Source: Metarhizium brunneum (Eukaryota; Ascomycota; Sordariomycetes; Hypocreales; Clavicipitaceae). From it: a stretch of 64,000 bases of DNA. The translations under genes and the position numbers were made by a program. The DNA is taken from NCBI RefSeq assembly GCF_013426205.1, contig NC_089422.1:8645001-8709000 (forward strand), in the 5' to 3' direction. Positions 35,650 to 45,707 of this stretch are shown here, piece after piece. Each line of letters opens with the position of its first letter. Position 1 is the first letter of the stretch. The notes under the pieces are model-generated. The model saw only the letters and a program-made list of their open reading frames with translations, did no database searches and was not told the DNA's origin.

Positions 35650-36376
35650 CTATAGCGCCTTTACTCTGGCAACGTCGTCCCCGTGAATGGAAATCATCTT
35701 GACCCCCTTTGCCAAAATTCCCTCCCTGCAAGTCTCCCACGCATCGGGCGCCACGGGCTTCGTCGCCTCTTCCACGATGTACGTCTCGTACCCCTCGGCA
35801 ACGGCATCTTCGGCCGTGGCCTTTACGCAAAAGTCGGCCGCCAAACCGACGACGTACACGTGCGTCACGTGCTCCTCCCTCAACTTCTTGGCCAGCCCGC
35901 TGTCGCTCACGTGAAAGGGGTCATGGAACGCAGAGTACATTTCTACGCGGTCATCCTGCCCCTTGTCGATGACTTGGTGGACCTGCGAGAGGTCGAGTTC
36001 GGGGACGAGCTGCGCCCCGGGGGTGTTTTGGACGCAGTGGACGGGCCAGAGGGTCGTCGTGTAGGAGCGGGACGGGTCCGAGGGGTGGCGTATCGTCGCG
36101 CGGGAGGTGAATGGCTCCGAGGACGGGTGGTTGCTCGCGAAGGAGACGTGGGTGCGGGGGTGCCAGTCGCGGGTGGCGATTTTGAGGGGGAACGGCAGCG
36201 CGAGGAGCGTGTTGACGGCGGGGGCGATGGTGCGGCCGGCGGGGACGGCGAGGGCGCCGTTCTGCGAGCGGTCAGAGGGCGGATAGGTGCGGGGGCGCGG
36301 GGGGACGGACGGGCGGGCAGAAGTCTTCTTGGAAGTCGACTACGATGAGGGCTGGTTTGAATTGTTTTTCGGCCAT
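35650..36376 (-). CDS. PNC1: Nicotinamidase (isochorismatase-like hydrolase), 2 exons
   Basis: Hydrolyses nicotinamide to nicotinate and ammonia, feeding NAD salvage and relieving sirtuin inhibition. Minus-strand exons are 36376-36311 and 36261-35650, giving 225 aa, with a 49-nt intron (GTCCGT...CTCGCAG) that joins VVDFQEDFCPP to NGALAVPAG exactly as in the family. The catalytic triad is visible: Asp in VVDFQ (residue 14), K122 in VIDKGQDD and nucleophile C167 in GLAADFCVKATAEDA; the K and C fall at the same numbers as in yeast Pnc1. Metal ligands lie in ATRDWHPRTH. CVQNTPGAQLVPEL is also conserved. Very GC-rich 5' end, so a plus-strand frame overlaps as a shadow. Confidence 0.93.
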
Positions 36377-36919
36377 GGTGGTGGTTAGGGTGAGGGTGAG
36401 GGGGGAGTTGGTGAGTGGGAGTGAGTGGCGATGGTGGTTTTGTGGTGGGTGTTGATGGGTGGGGGGTCCGTCGGAAGGATGTGTATATATTTTGATTGCC
36501 GTTTGATATTGTCAGTCTAACTTGTGAATTGTTCTTTTGGCGAAATAAAAAGGTGGTTTAGTACTGTAGTTGGAAACTTTCATCTCATGCGTGAAACTGA
36601 GAAAGGGGCAGTTTCAAGGAACCCTTTGGGAGTTCTGAGACACTGACGAATATAGATTCAATGTTTCTATAGGAATCAGTGTAAACTAGCTACTAAAATG
36701 CTTGGGTTGGTTTTTTCTCTCCAAATGACATATGTCTTACTCGGCATGCTCTCCAAAATGAAACTTGACAGAACAATTCAGATTGCACCAGGAAATCAGC
36801 AACAGCCTGACAAGCAGATCCATCCCAAACCACAACACAGAAATAAGCCGTCGACAACAAGTCATGCCTGTTGCCACATCATTGTCGCAGAATACTGCCG
36901 AGTGTAAACCGGCAGCCCG
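36377..36919. other. Intergenic between nicotinamidase and the next minus-strand gene
   Basis: About 540 bases. The first 100 are G/T-rich on the plus strand (the pyrimidine-rich nicotinamidase leader read backwards). No gene seen. Confidence 0.5.
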
Positions 36920-37456
36920 TCAGTCGATAGAAAATCGTGGCCGGTCACCACGGTCGTTTTCTGGCTTTGTCCTCTCCTTGTTGAGTTGAGTTCGTCGAAG
37001 CATGTAAGAAATGTTGGTGACACCTTGGGCGCGAGCCAAAACGTCCTCTACGGCCGAACGAGGGACCGACTGTGGGCATATTTTATGCCAGTAAGTAACC
37101 ACGTCGATGCAGAAATGCTGGCAGTTGTTGGTCAAGAGATTGTACGATTTGCGTTTGAAAACCTCCTCGGCGGCTCGACGCAGCTCAGACTCAGTGGAAT
37201 AGGCATTGGCAATGGGGAAGCAAGACTGGGCACCACTTCCCATCATTCGGAATTCGTGACATCTGAGGACGTACTTTTCCACCTTGCCAGTGCTCTTGGA
37301 TGTGCGATTGGATCCGCAGCTGGCTGCCTTCTCTACTCCAATATGGACCAGAGTGCCTTCGTGGCTTCCAATTTCTTCCGGGATGAACAGAGCCCAGTGA
37401 GCTGTTCGTTCGCCCTCAAATGCAACTCTACACAGCGGAAGACGGTCGTCTTGCAT
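36920..37456 (-). CDS. NlpC/LRAT-like small protein
   Basis: Intronless frame of 178 aa from ATG 37456. Two sequence marks suggest the papain-like NlpC/LRAT fold: a His in TAHWALFIP (H20) followed by a Gly-rich strand and LVHIG, and a Cys in YNLLTNNCQHFC (C112) at the start of a helix. In LRAT-type proteins such His and Cys residues form the catalytic pair of acyltransferases, hydrolases or deubiquitinase-like enzymes. No membrane segment or signal peptide. The frame stays open upstream of the ATG without another Met. The assignment is by motif only; a fungal-specific protein with an inactive fold is equally possible. Confidence 0.6.
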   Translation of the reverse strand: MQDDRLPLCRVAFEGERTAHWALFIPEEIGSHEGTLVHIGVEKAASCGSNRTSKSTGKVEKYVLRCHEFRMMGSGAQSCFPIANAYSTESELRRAAEEVFKRKSYNLLTNNCQHFCIDVVTYWHKICPQSVPRSAVEDVLARAQGVTNISYMLRRTQLNKERTKPENDRGDRPRFSID

Positions 37457-38333
37457 CTCTTGGAGAGGTTTCGAAGACGAGTGCCCGACTGATATGTTGA
37501 TAAGAGTTGAGACCGTGGTTCTGAAAGGCAAAGTAAAGTAGATGGAACAAAAGAGCGCTTATTGGATACGAGTTGCTTTGACAGCGTTGACTAGGAATGG
37601 TTCATGGGGTTTAAAGATATTGATTGATTCATGACTTCACTCCGAGACTGGCTCGGGATTTTATACATTTCTCCTCCATCAAGTCGCCATAGGTTGGCGA
37701 CAGCAAAACGGCACCCAGCAAAGTGAACATGTCTAGTCGTGTACCACCAGGCTCAGGATACGCGGATAACATTGGAAGACAGGCCATGCTGCTGGTCATA
37801 TTGTACGGCGTTTACGCGACCATGTCTCAGGCCCTTTGCTGTTGGTTCCGGAAGACGTTTATATTTGCCATCGCAACGGGGCTTGGTGCGTAATGTGTTA
37901 TTCTGGTCATTTGCGGCAGCAATGCTTCCGCGAAACTCGGCAACCCGTCTGGATTTGTTAGCTCAGACGTTTTCAAAAAAGAGTCGGCCACAGTCGAGGG
38001 CCATGGTTTACGTGAAGCGGGCGGCAAAGGCCTGGAAAGGACGCCGCCTTGGAAGCACGAAATCTGTTGGTCGGGCACTTCTGGTCGTTTGTCGTTTGTA
38101 TTGACGAGACATCAATTGATGGATTGTCAGATGGCACAAGCAACGACGGGCCGTTCAGGGGTCAGCGCTTAATCCCGGCGGCAGAGGGAGCCACGTGACA
38201 CCTGCCAATGTGTTGGTCGTCTGGTGAGGCCGAAGCTGTGCATCACATCATATCCTCTCCTTTCCCAACTACCCGCGAAACTCTGAGTCTCGAGAAGACG
38301 CTGGTTCTGACTGGGGCGCATTACCGGAACAAC
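37457..38333. other. Divergent promoter region
   Basis: About 880 bases between the minus-strand NlpC/LRAT-like gene and the plus-strand kinase-like gene. Open frames here (37739-38104 and the in-frame extension from ATG 38208) lack family signal. Confidence 0.45.
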
Positions 38334-39194
38334 ATGGCCGAGTCCATAGATGAAGATGTCGCCGCAATCAGCAAGCTCACCTATGCAGATGCTGTCGACA
38401 AGAACCTCCCATTACTCTATTACTTTGTGGGCCCACGCGTCTTCGAACATACCACGTCAAACGGAGATATCCTAGCCCTCAAAATCGGGTGTAAAGACTC
38501 GCTCGCGCGCTCTGAAGCAGACATGATGCAGTATGCTGCAACGCACGGCATCCTGGCGCCCAAAGTCCGCGGGTGTTACGACGTCGTGACCATGAAGCCC
38601 AAAAGGCCGCTGGCACGCATCATGGTGGCCGAAAGGGTACCCGGACAGTCATTGGACACCGTATGGGACAAGCTCAGCAAGGCGGAAAGGAAATCCATCA
38701 AGAAACAGCTGCATGAGCAATTCACCATCATGAGAAGCTGCACCCAGCCGTACATCGGACGGGTTGACAAACAGCCCACGTACAATGTCTACGATCGACT
38801 GCAACAAAACTACATAGGCCCGTTTGAGGATGAAGAAGCCTTTGACACGTGGTGTTTGGATCGGGCCAAGGAGTCCGACTTCACAATGCGGAGAATGCGC
38901 CGGTTCCTGGAGAAGTCGCGCGAAAAGGCAAAGGCTGCCGGCACAGCAAACAGATTTGTCCTCACGCACGGCGACTTGTCACCGCGCAACATCATGGTTG
39001 AGAATGGACGGCTGACTGGCATTGTGGATTGGGGGAGGAGCGGCTTCTTCCCGGAGTATGCAGAGTACGCCTTTGCGATGAAGCTTGGCCACGGGATTGA
39101 GAAGTGGTGGCGTCCCATGCTGAAGAAGCTGCTCGTGCCTTGTGAGAGCAAGAGGCTAAACTGGACGCAGATGGTGGAGGATCGGGGCTGGTAG
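38334..39194 (+). CDS. Aminoglycoside-phosphotransferase (APH) family kinase-like protein
   Basis: Intronless, 286 aa from ATG 38334; an in-frame ATG at 38208 would add 42 residues of leader-like sequence and is not preferred. The fold has the marks of a small-molecule kinase: ALKIG with K50 as the ATP lysine, ARSEADMMQY giving the helix-C Glu (E61), hinge region MVAERVPGQSL, catalytic loop THGDLSPRNIM (D214, N219), and the metal-binding Asp in GIVDWGRSGF (D232). Fungal genomes carry many such genes; substrates are mostly unknown, and aminoglycoside resistance should not be assumed. All catalytic residues are present, so it is probably active. Confidence 0.85.
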   Translation: MAESIDEDVAAISKLTYADAVDKNLPLLYYFVGPRVFEHTTSNGDILALKIGCKDSLARSEADMMQYAATHGILAPKVRGCYDVVTMKPKRPLARIMVAERVPGQSLDTVWDKLSKAERKSIKKQLHEQFTIMRSCTQPYIGRVDKQPTYNVYDRLQQNYIGPFEDEEAFDTWCLDRAKESDFTMRRMRRFLEKSREKAKAAGTANRFVLTHGDLSPRNIMVENGRLTGIVDWGRSGFFPEYAEYAFAMKLGHGIEKWWRPMLKKLLVPCESKRLNWTQMVEDRGW

Positions 39195-40019
39195 CTCCGA
39201 TTCAACAACTTGGGACTGTCATGGTGGTGATTTTTTCTTCCTTTCTTCCTTTTTTAATTGGTATATTTTATATTTCCAGAGCAAGCAAGCGATAGGTTGC
39301 GGCAACCCAATCGACCAGTGTACTTGGCCACCGCAGGCGTCAGCCGATTATGTGAGAAGGAGCGAAAATGGCGACTCGTTTGTTCGTGCTACATTGTTGA
39401 CATAATCAAATCGTTCAAATTGCAGGGACGCAACATGGTTTCCCAGGACAGGGAGTGTTGGTGCAACCCGAGATATCGGCCCAGTGTATTGGTTCACGGC
39501 AATTATTGGTTTCGCAGCCGCCCGACGGCCCAGTCCATCGCATCAGATGATCAATGCGCAACGCATGTCACGGAGCCGGGTCAAACTCTGGAATTCGGCC
39601 TCGCCAAAAGTTGGTCGACGGCGAGGATGCATCCATCCATCCATTGGACACAAGGTGCAGGTTGCTCCTCGTTCAACTGGCTTGGCCCACCTTGCATTCA
39701 GCATCCGCCAAAAAGAACGAGATGACGATGAAAACGCAGGTGAAAAAATCGCCACTACGTGCGAGCACAACAGACAAACGAAGCGAACCCACCGCACTAT
39801 ACATGACGTCAAGGCATCATCGTGCATGGCCTCGCCGACGGCGACGTGCGGCATGCGACTGTCATCCCGGGCCCCTCTTAAATACCTGCCCTCCGGCCAC
39901 CCTCTTCACCACCTCAACATCGTCGACTTTTGACGTATATAGCTGAGCGAGCGCGCGAGGCTTGGCTCTGTGCACTGAGATGGTTCCATCAGCTTCACTT
40001 TTGCGCGGACTTTGTGAGA
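39195..40019. other. Intergenic / leader of the TRP channel gene
   Basis: 825 bases with short open frames only. No RNA or repeat recognised. Confidence 0.5.
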
Positions 40020-42198
40020 ATGGATTCACAGGAGGACTGGATGAGCGATGAGAGGGCCGCCGAGGAACCTGAAGTCGACCTGCTTGAGCCCGACGAGTGT
40101 GAGCCCGAGTCTGTTTACGTGACACTCCATCGGTACGACAGGCCCCTCCTTTTTCTTTTCTTCTTCTTCTTCTTCCCTCTCAGTTGGGTCATAATTAGCT
40201 AAGTGTGCTGTTATAGAGTGAGACGCCTGGTTCTCGCCAGTATAGGTACGCTCACTGTCTGGTGCTGTCGTGATGTCGTCCCATCTCACACAACTTGGCA
40301 GATGATCCGTACACGCTGGACCACTTCCGCCAGCCAAGTCTCAACGCACTCATTGTCAGGCCCCTCGTCGACCGACTCTACGAAACGCAGAATATATCCA
40401 TTGGTAAGAGCCGTCCGCCTCGTCGCCCAAGGGAAAAAGAAAACTGAGTGTCTCCCTCCTTCCAGTGTACTGCCTCCTCGCCAACCGCGTCTTCTTCCTC
40501 AAGTCGCAGTCCGGACTCGCCACACAAAGCGTCAACCGAGCCCGCGCCACCCTCTGCGAGCTCGTGGCGACCCGTGTCATTCGACGCTTCCACGAGGACA
40601 ACCCCGGAAACGAGGGCCTCTTGCTCCTGGCCCAAATCCTCGTTGAGGGGTTTGATCCCTTTGACGGCGCGCCGTACGAGGTTGAGCGCGAGGGCCGCTA
40701 CCTCCAATGGCCCATCCAGCGACGCGGCGGCCACGAGAGGAAGCTCACGGCGCTCGAGCTGGCCATTCTCTCCGAGAGCAAGGCCTTCATCAGCTCGGCC
40801 GCCTGCCAGCGGCTGGTCGAGGCCGTCCACATGGGCAAGGTCGTCTACACGCCGCTGTCCTTCATGGACATCCTCCCCGACCACTACAAGCACCGTCCGA
40901 TCCAGCTCTACGACCCGCGGGAGTCGCGCATCCTCAACCACCGGCGCCTCATCGTGCCCCGGGTCCGCGCCCTCATCGAAATGGTGCAGTTCATGGTCCT
41001 CGTCCTGCTGTACGTCATGACCATGACGAACCAGCAGGCCGCCTCGAGCCAGTGGGAGCTCGCCTTTGCCGTCTACACGGCGGGCTGGGTGCTGCAGGAG
41101 TTTGCGTCCGTCATCGAGCACGGCTGGGAGCTGCACTCGCAGAGCCTCTGGTCCTTCCTCGACGTCACCTTTGTCGCCATCTACGCCGCCTACGTCCTGG
41201 GCCGCGCCTACGACGTCCTGGCCGGCCGCCTGCCCAACGGCTACGGCCTGCACATTCTCTGCGTGGCGGCGCCCGTCCTGCTCACGCGCATCGCCTTCAA
41301 CGTCATGCCGCACAACATTGTCTTCATCTCGCTCCACGCCATGATGAGGGACTTTACGCTGCTGACCTTCCTGGCCGTGTGGTGCTTCCTGGGCTTCCTC
41401 CTCGCGCTGCTGTGGCTCTACGACGCCGGGCAGACGGACCAGACGTCGACGGCAGCGCCGCCGCCGGCGTGGCCAACCGTCGGCAAGTGGCTGCTCTGGA
41501 TCTGGTTCGGCCTCGACGGCACGGGCATCGCCGAGTCGGTGCGCTTCAACATTGTGCTCGGCCCCGCGCTCATGATCGCCTTTGCCTTCCTCGGCAACAC
41601 GCTCTTCCTGACCATCCTCGTGGCCATCCTGACAAACACCTTTTCGCACATTGTCGCCAACGAGGCCGCCGAGATTCGCTTCCGCCGCACCGTCCTCACC
41701 TTCGAGGGCGTCAAGAGCGACTCGCTCTTCGCCTACCCGCCGCCCTTCAACATGCTGGCCGTGCTGGCCGTGCTGCCGCTCAAGTTCTTCGTCTCGCCGC
41801 GCGTCTTCCACACCATCAACGTCGCCGTCATACGTGTGCTCAACGGGCCGCTCCTCGTGGCCATTAGCATCTTTGAGCGCCGCCGCCTGTGGGCCGCCGA
41901 GAACAAGCGCCACCGCCGGCGCTCGCCCGGCCTCTTGTTCGGCTGGCGCTTCACCGGCTTCTCGCCCCACGGCGACATCCAGGGCGTCTTCACCGCGCCG
42001 CTGCCCGACGACGTCTCCGCGCGCATCCACCTGCTCGACCCCGTCGACGACGTGCCCGTCTTGGAGGACGACGTCATGTCCACCCTGTCCGGGGACGTGC
42101 CGAGGTCGCGGCTGCGGAGGCCCAAGCTGTGGGCCGGCCGGAGGGAGTATCCGCGCGCGAGGCCGAGGAGGAGGTCGCCGTTGCGGTTTCAGGTGTGA
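40020..42198 (+). CDS. YVC1: Yvc1-like vacuolar TRP cation channel, 4 exons
   Basis: Releases Ca2+ from the vacuole in response to stretch, hyperosmotic shock or Ca2+ itself. Exons 40020-40132, 40217-40245, 40302-40403 and 40466-42198 give 658 aa, close to yeast Yvc1 (675). Introns are 84, 56 and 62 nt. The 29-nt second exon supplies RVRRLVLASI, leading into DDPYTLDHFRQPSLNALIVRPLVDRLY, then VYCLLANRVFFL, LCELVATRVIRRF and LLLLAQILVEGFDPF. An acidic N-terminus (about 35 residues) precedes this cytosolic domain. Six or more hydrophobic segments follow from about residue 260, with the pore-side helix in LGNTLFLTILVAILTNTF. The C-terminus has acidic stretches (LLDPVDDVPVLEDDV) in place of the yeast DDDD motif. 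GC-rich third positions leave the opposite strand open for 658 codons; that frame is a shadow. Confidence 0.92.
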
Positions 42199-42698
42199 GC
42201 TGGGCTGTGTGTATACATGTATTTTTTGCTTGTATTTATTGGGGGGGTTTTTTTTTTCGGTTTGCCGGTGCATTAGAAAAGGGGATCTAGACGAGCTAGG
42301 GTTCAGTAATAGGTGCACACGACGGTAGATGGACAGCCTCATCTTTCTCTGCAACTTGTCATGACACCCCGTCTGTCAATGTGATGTGTGATTCAATTGG
42401 TCAAGGAATCCGTCTGACAAAGCGTGTCTGCACCGCCCGCCCTCATTGCCGCAATCGCCAAGCTGCCCTGTGGAAAGAACAAAATTCGCTGGCCGTGACT
42501 TCGCCGCCGTGTCGCCTTGTAAATGGAAAGCAGGCATTTCCGCCTCACCTTTCGGGCATGGCCTCGATGAGATTCCATTGCCCAATTGGGCTTCTGCACA
42601 CGTCCTTTTGCCCTTTAAACCATTTGGTTCCCCTCCATGTGTAATTCCTGCCAAAGACTTTGGGCATACCATGTCTGCGTGCTGCGCAGAGCATCACC
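42199..42698. other. Intergenic with homopolymer runs
   Basis: 500 bases. G-run then T-run at 42241-42258. No gene seen; the last part is the leader of the next gene. Confidence 0.5.
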
Positions 42699-43764
42699 AT
42701 GTCTGGATACACTCCTCTTGCAAAGTGCACACTCGGCATCAGCTGGGCCTTGACATCTCTCGGATTCGCATCGACTGCCCTGCCGGTCCTCGTCCTCGGC
42801 GAATTCAAAACCGACGACGGCCTCGTCGCGGCGTCGTTCCTACTGTCCGCGGCTCTTGTCTCGCTGTCGACGTGGGCCATTGTAGACGAGGGCCAGGGCA
42901 GCCACGAAACAGACATGTCCGCCACGCAGCTGGAACACATGGCCAAGGTACGTATGACGATGCAGCCTCGTCCGCAACGGGCATGACGCTAACCCATCTA
43001 CGTAGTCGCTGCTCGTCGCCGAGGCGCTCTGGAGCGTTGCCAACAGCCTCGTCCGCATCTCGGCCTGCCTGCTGCTCAGCAGGCTTTTCGGGGTGTTCAG
43101 AGCCGCCAGACGCGGGCTGGTTATGCTCATGGTCCTGTGTGCCCTGCTGGCCGGGGCCTCGGTGCTCCAGGTGTTCCTGATGTGCACGCCGCTGGCGGCC
43201 ACCTGGGACAAGAACATGGCAGGCACATGCGGGGACCAGGCCGCGTCCTTTATGGCGTTTGAGTCTCTCGGCCTGGCGTTGGACGTTGCCGTACTAGCCG
43301 TTCCGGCCGTGTACGTGATGCGGTTGAAGCTGCCTCTGCAGGGCCGTCTGGCTGCCATTGTCGTCTTGGACGCGGGGGCAATGTATGTTCTTCACTGGCG
43401 CCCGGGAACAAAAAGGCTCGCGGATGCTGATGGGAGCAGCGTGCTCGCAGTGTCCGCCTTTCGGATGAAGGCGCTGCACGACGCGGTCGGCCCCGACTTC
43501 GCCTACTCCAGCAGCTACATGTCTTTGCTGTCGGCCGTGGGCACCATGACGGGCATCATCTGCTGCGGGATCCCGGGTCTCAGGGCCATCGTGGTCCGTC
43601 GGCAGCGCGGGAGACACGGACGAGGGGACCGTGTTGACGAGGTGGTTGATGGTTCGGACATTTCTGCCAAGCAGATGGCAGCGGCGAAATCCACAAGTCT
43701 GCGAGATTTGGCAATGCAAACTTCAGAGGATGGGGGGGCGGACATGGACAGGCAAGACGTGTAG
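42699..43764 (+). CDS. Rhodopsin/PTH11-like integral membrane protein, 3 exons
   Basis: Fungal seven-helix membrane protein of the rhodopsin-domain/PTH11-like group, which in pathogens includes surface-sensing receptors, although most members have no known ligand. Exons 42699-42947, 43006-43382 and 43440-43764 give 316 aa. The 58-nt and 57-nt introns are GT-AG; the second is a multiple of three and reads through as 19 codons, but removing it restores a continuous helix (DAGAIVLAVSAFRM) that the unspliced Arg/Gly-rich insert breaks. Helix pairs, a TPLAATWDKNMAGTCGD loop with the group's usual Cys, and a polar basic tail (RRQRGRHGRGD) are visible. There is no CFEM domain at the N-terminus. Start context is caccATG. 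Confidence 0.75.
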
Positions 43765-43948
43765 GTCGATCCAGGGGCCAAGTTTGTGGCAGATCGTGTC
43801 ACTGCCAAACGTGGAAAACCCTTCACTCGTGCAGGTTGATATTTTTCTTCATCGCGGAATCACACACACAAAGGCAAAAAATTAATCAAAAAGATGATCA
43901 AAAAAAGAGATCACAGGACCACCGTCTCAATCAAATTCATATAGGAAA

Positions 43949-44033
43949 AGCCCGATGCGGGGGTCGAACCCGCAACCTTGAGATTTCGTGTACTCGTAAG
44001 AGTCTCACGCTCTACCGATTGAGCTAACCGGGC
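43949..44033 (-). tRNA. tRNA-Lys (CUU) with a 12-nt intron
   Basis: The minus strand folds as a full cloverleaf: acceptor GCCCGGT/ATCGGGC, D-arm TTAGCTCAATCGGTAGAGC, anticodon stem TGAGA/TCTCA, and T-arm GCGGG-TTCGACC-CCCGC. The anticodon CTT lies at 44000-43998. A 12-nt insertion (43996-43985) follows position 37, the standard site of nuclear tRNA introns, and removing it gives the seven-base loop CTCTTAA. Length is 85 nt (73 mature). A run of T follows the 3' end (43949-43946), fitting a pol III terminator. Confidence 0.95.
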
Positions 44034-44880
44034 CGGATCAGTCCAACTGTCCGGGTGCGTCCCGTCATCCGATGTTGAAACACGGCATCCTTATTACCCC
44101 TTAACAAGGCTTGTCAAGATGCAGAACTTGAGAGAGGAAAATTTTGACAAAATGTGGACCAAGTTGGATGTGTGGCCGCCGTCATGACTCAAGCAAGGTT
44201 TTGGCACCGCCAAGGAAAGAAGACGGAAACAAGGTTCAAAAGTGTGTGGGCGAGGCGGCCATGCAAGGGGCCTCCCCTCCCGGAGACCGAGGATGGACGG
44301 GCGGGAGACAGAGACGGCCTGCGGATGGATTAGGCTCTAATGAGTCGGGCGGGTGTGCTTCCTATTCGTCGGCCATGTAATACATGCGTCTTGCATGCCC
44401 TACAACATGGCGGGCGGGATGACTTGCGTTGTCCATGTGTGCCACCGCTCTACATGCCCGGCCATGCTGCATCATTGGCATCGTCACTGAGGAGCACTTG
44501 ATCAAGACAACTGGCAAAATTCCCTACAAGAAACATCGTGTCATCAACGCCCCAAGAGACCCCGTGTAGCTAAGATAGCAGTATGAAACCCTCCCCCCTC
44601 CATTTCTTCCTCCCAGTTCCAAAAGGTCGTCAACTAAACAACCCCACACACATATGGACGAGGAGATGCGTCGTTATCCTGTTACAACTATGAGTTTTAA
44701 TGCCCTTGCAGACAGTTCCATTCCAGTGGTGCGCTTACCATCGCCTGCCAGACGACGTGCCCTCTGATGCTTATTCACTCGACCGTGCTTTGTCTTTACC
44801 GTAGCCGCCCTGTTATACCCCCGCTTCTTTGTTAGCAAAAACGCTTGCTGCGTACAACCACGTCAAGGACCGGCACTTTC
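44034..44880. other. Intergenic
   Basis: About 850 bases between the tRNA and the convergent 3' end of a minus-strand gene. Short open frames only. Confidence 0.5.
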
Positions 44881-45707
44881 TTACCGGTGGTACAGCTGGA
44901 TGCTATTCGTGCCATCTCCTAGGCCAGCCAGTCCTGCCTCTTGTAACTGGCGGTGAAGGGATTCATAGCGAAGAGAATTTGAGCAAGGGGCATATGATGG
45001 GTCGAGGAGGGAATGGCTAGAAGAATGTGTTGACGATGATGATGATGAGCCGGTCAAAGGGGCGCAGGACAATGTAGACCAAGAGTCAAGTGATGTGACT
45101 TCATTTCTTTCCATGCCACTCAAGTCATCCGTCGTGGTGGTGGTGGCTGCTTCATAGCCCCTCGCGCTCGCCAATCCCGCATAGTCCACTTCAATATACT
45201 CCGAGTCAAAAAAGCCAGTGTTTGTTGCCGGGTCGGCGACTGCAACTGGTGAGGGACGGTGCGTGTCAAGTTGCGAGGCTTGTTGGCCAGCCTGGCGCTC
45301 TTGAGAGCTTGAGCATCGGTCTTGCCCAGGCATGCCTGCTATGCACCGCTCCAAACCGTTCTCATCATTGAGATACTCTTGAAGAGAAAATGGGACTGTA
45401 GGTGACGACTTAAAAATGTCGGGCCTAGGGACCGGGAATGGCGTTTCTACCCATAGACTCTGCGTTCCACTACCTCCAGAGAGAAGCTGCGTCTCCTGGG
45501 GATTCATGATTAACAGCGGAGACTTTGGACAGACGTCACTCTGGTTTCTGCCAGCAAGTCTTTCGACACCTACTTTGGAGCTTCTGAGTTGTCATTGCAA
45601 TTAGTCCCGCACCGCCACATTAAAAGCAAATCGTACGGATAGACAACTTACACTTGGTCGTGATTGTTTCTAAGGGACTTACCATTGCCGCCAGAACCCG
45701 CAGCCAT
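44881..45707 (-). CDS. Hypothetical Ser/Thr-rich protein, 2 exons
   Basis: Minus-strand exons 45707-45652 and 45583-44881 give 252 aa. The 68-nt intron (GTAAGT...ACTCAG) joins in phase and removes three stops, so exon 1 (MAAGSGGNGKSLRNNHDQ) continues into SSKVGVERLAGRNQSDVCPKSP. The protein is polar, without signal peptide or helices, with Ser/Thr homopolymer runs (TTTTTTDD near residue 170; SSSSSSTHSSSHS near 207), typical of disordered regulatory proteins. The C-terminal SLRYESLHRQLQEAGLAGL is helix-prone and may be a binding segment. I do not recognise a family; the clean splice supports a real gene. Confidence 0.65.

Noticed and set aside
38208..38333. Longer start for the APH-like kinase
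   Set aside because: The extra 42 residues look like translated leader; the domain begins after ATG 38334.
40378..42354. Minus-strand open frame of 658 codons opposite the Yvc1-like gene
   Set aside because: Shadow frame with Arg/Gly/Asp-rich composition; the plus strand gives the full TRP channel with consistent introns.
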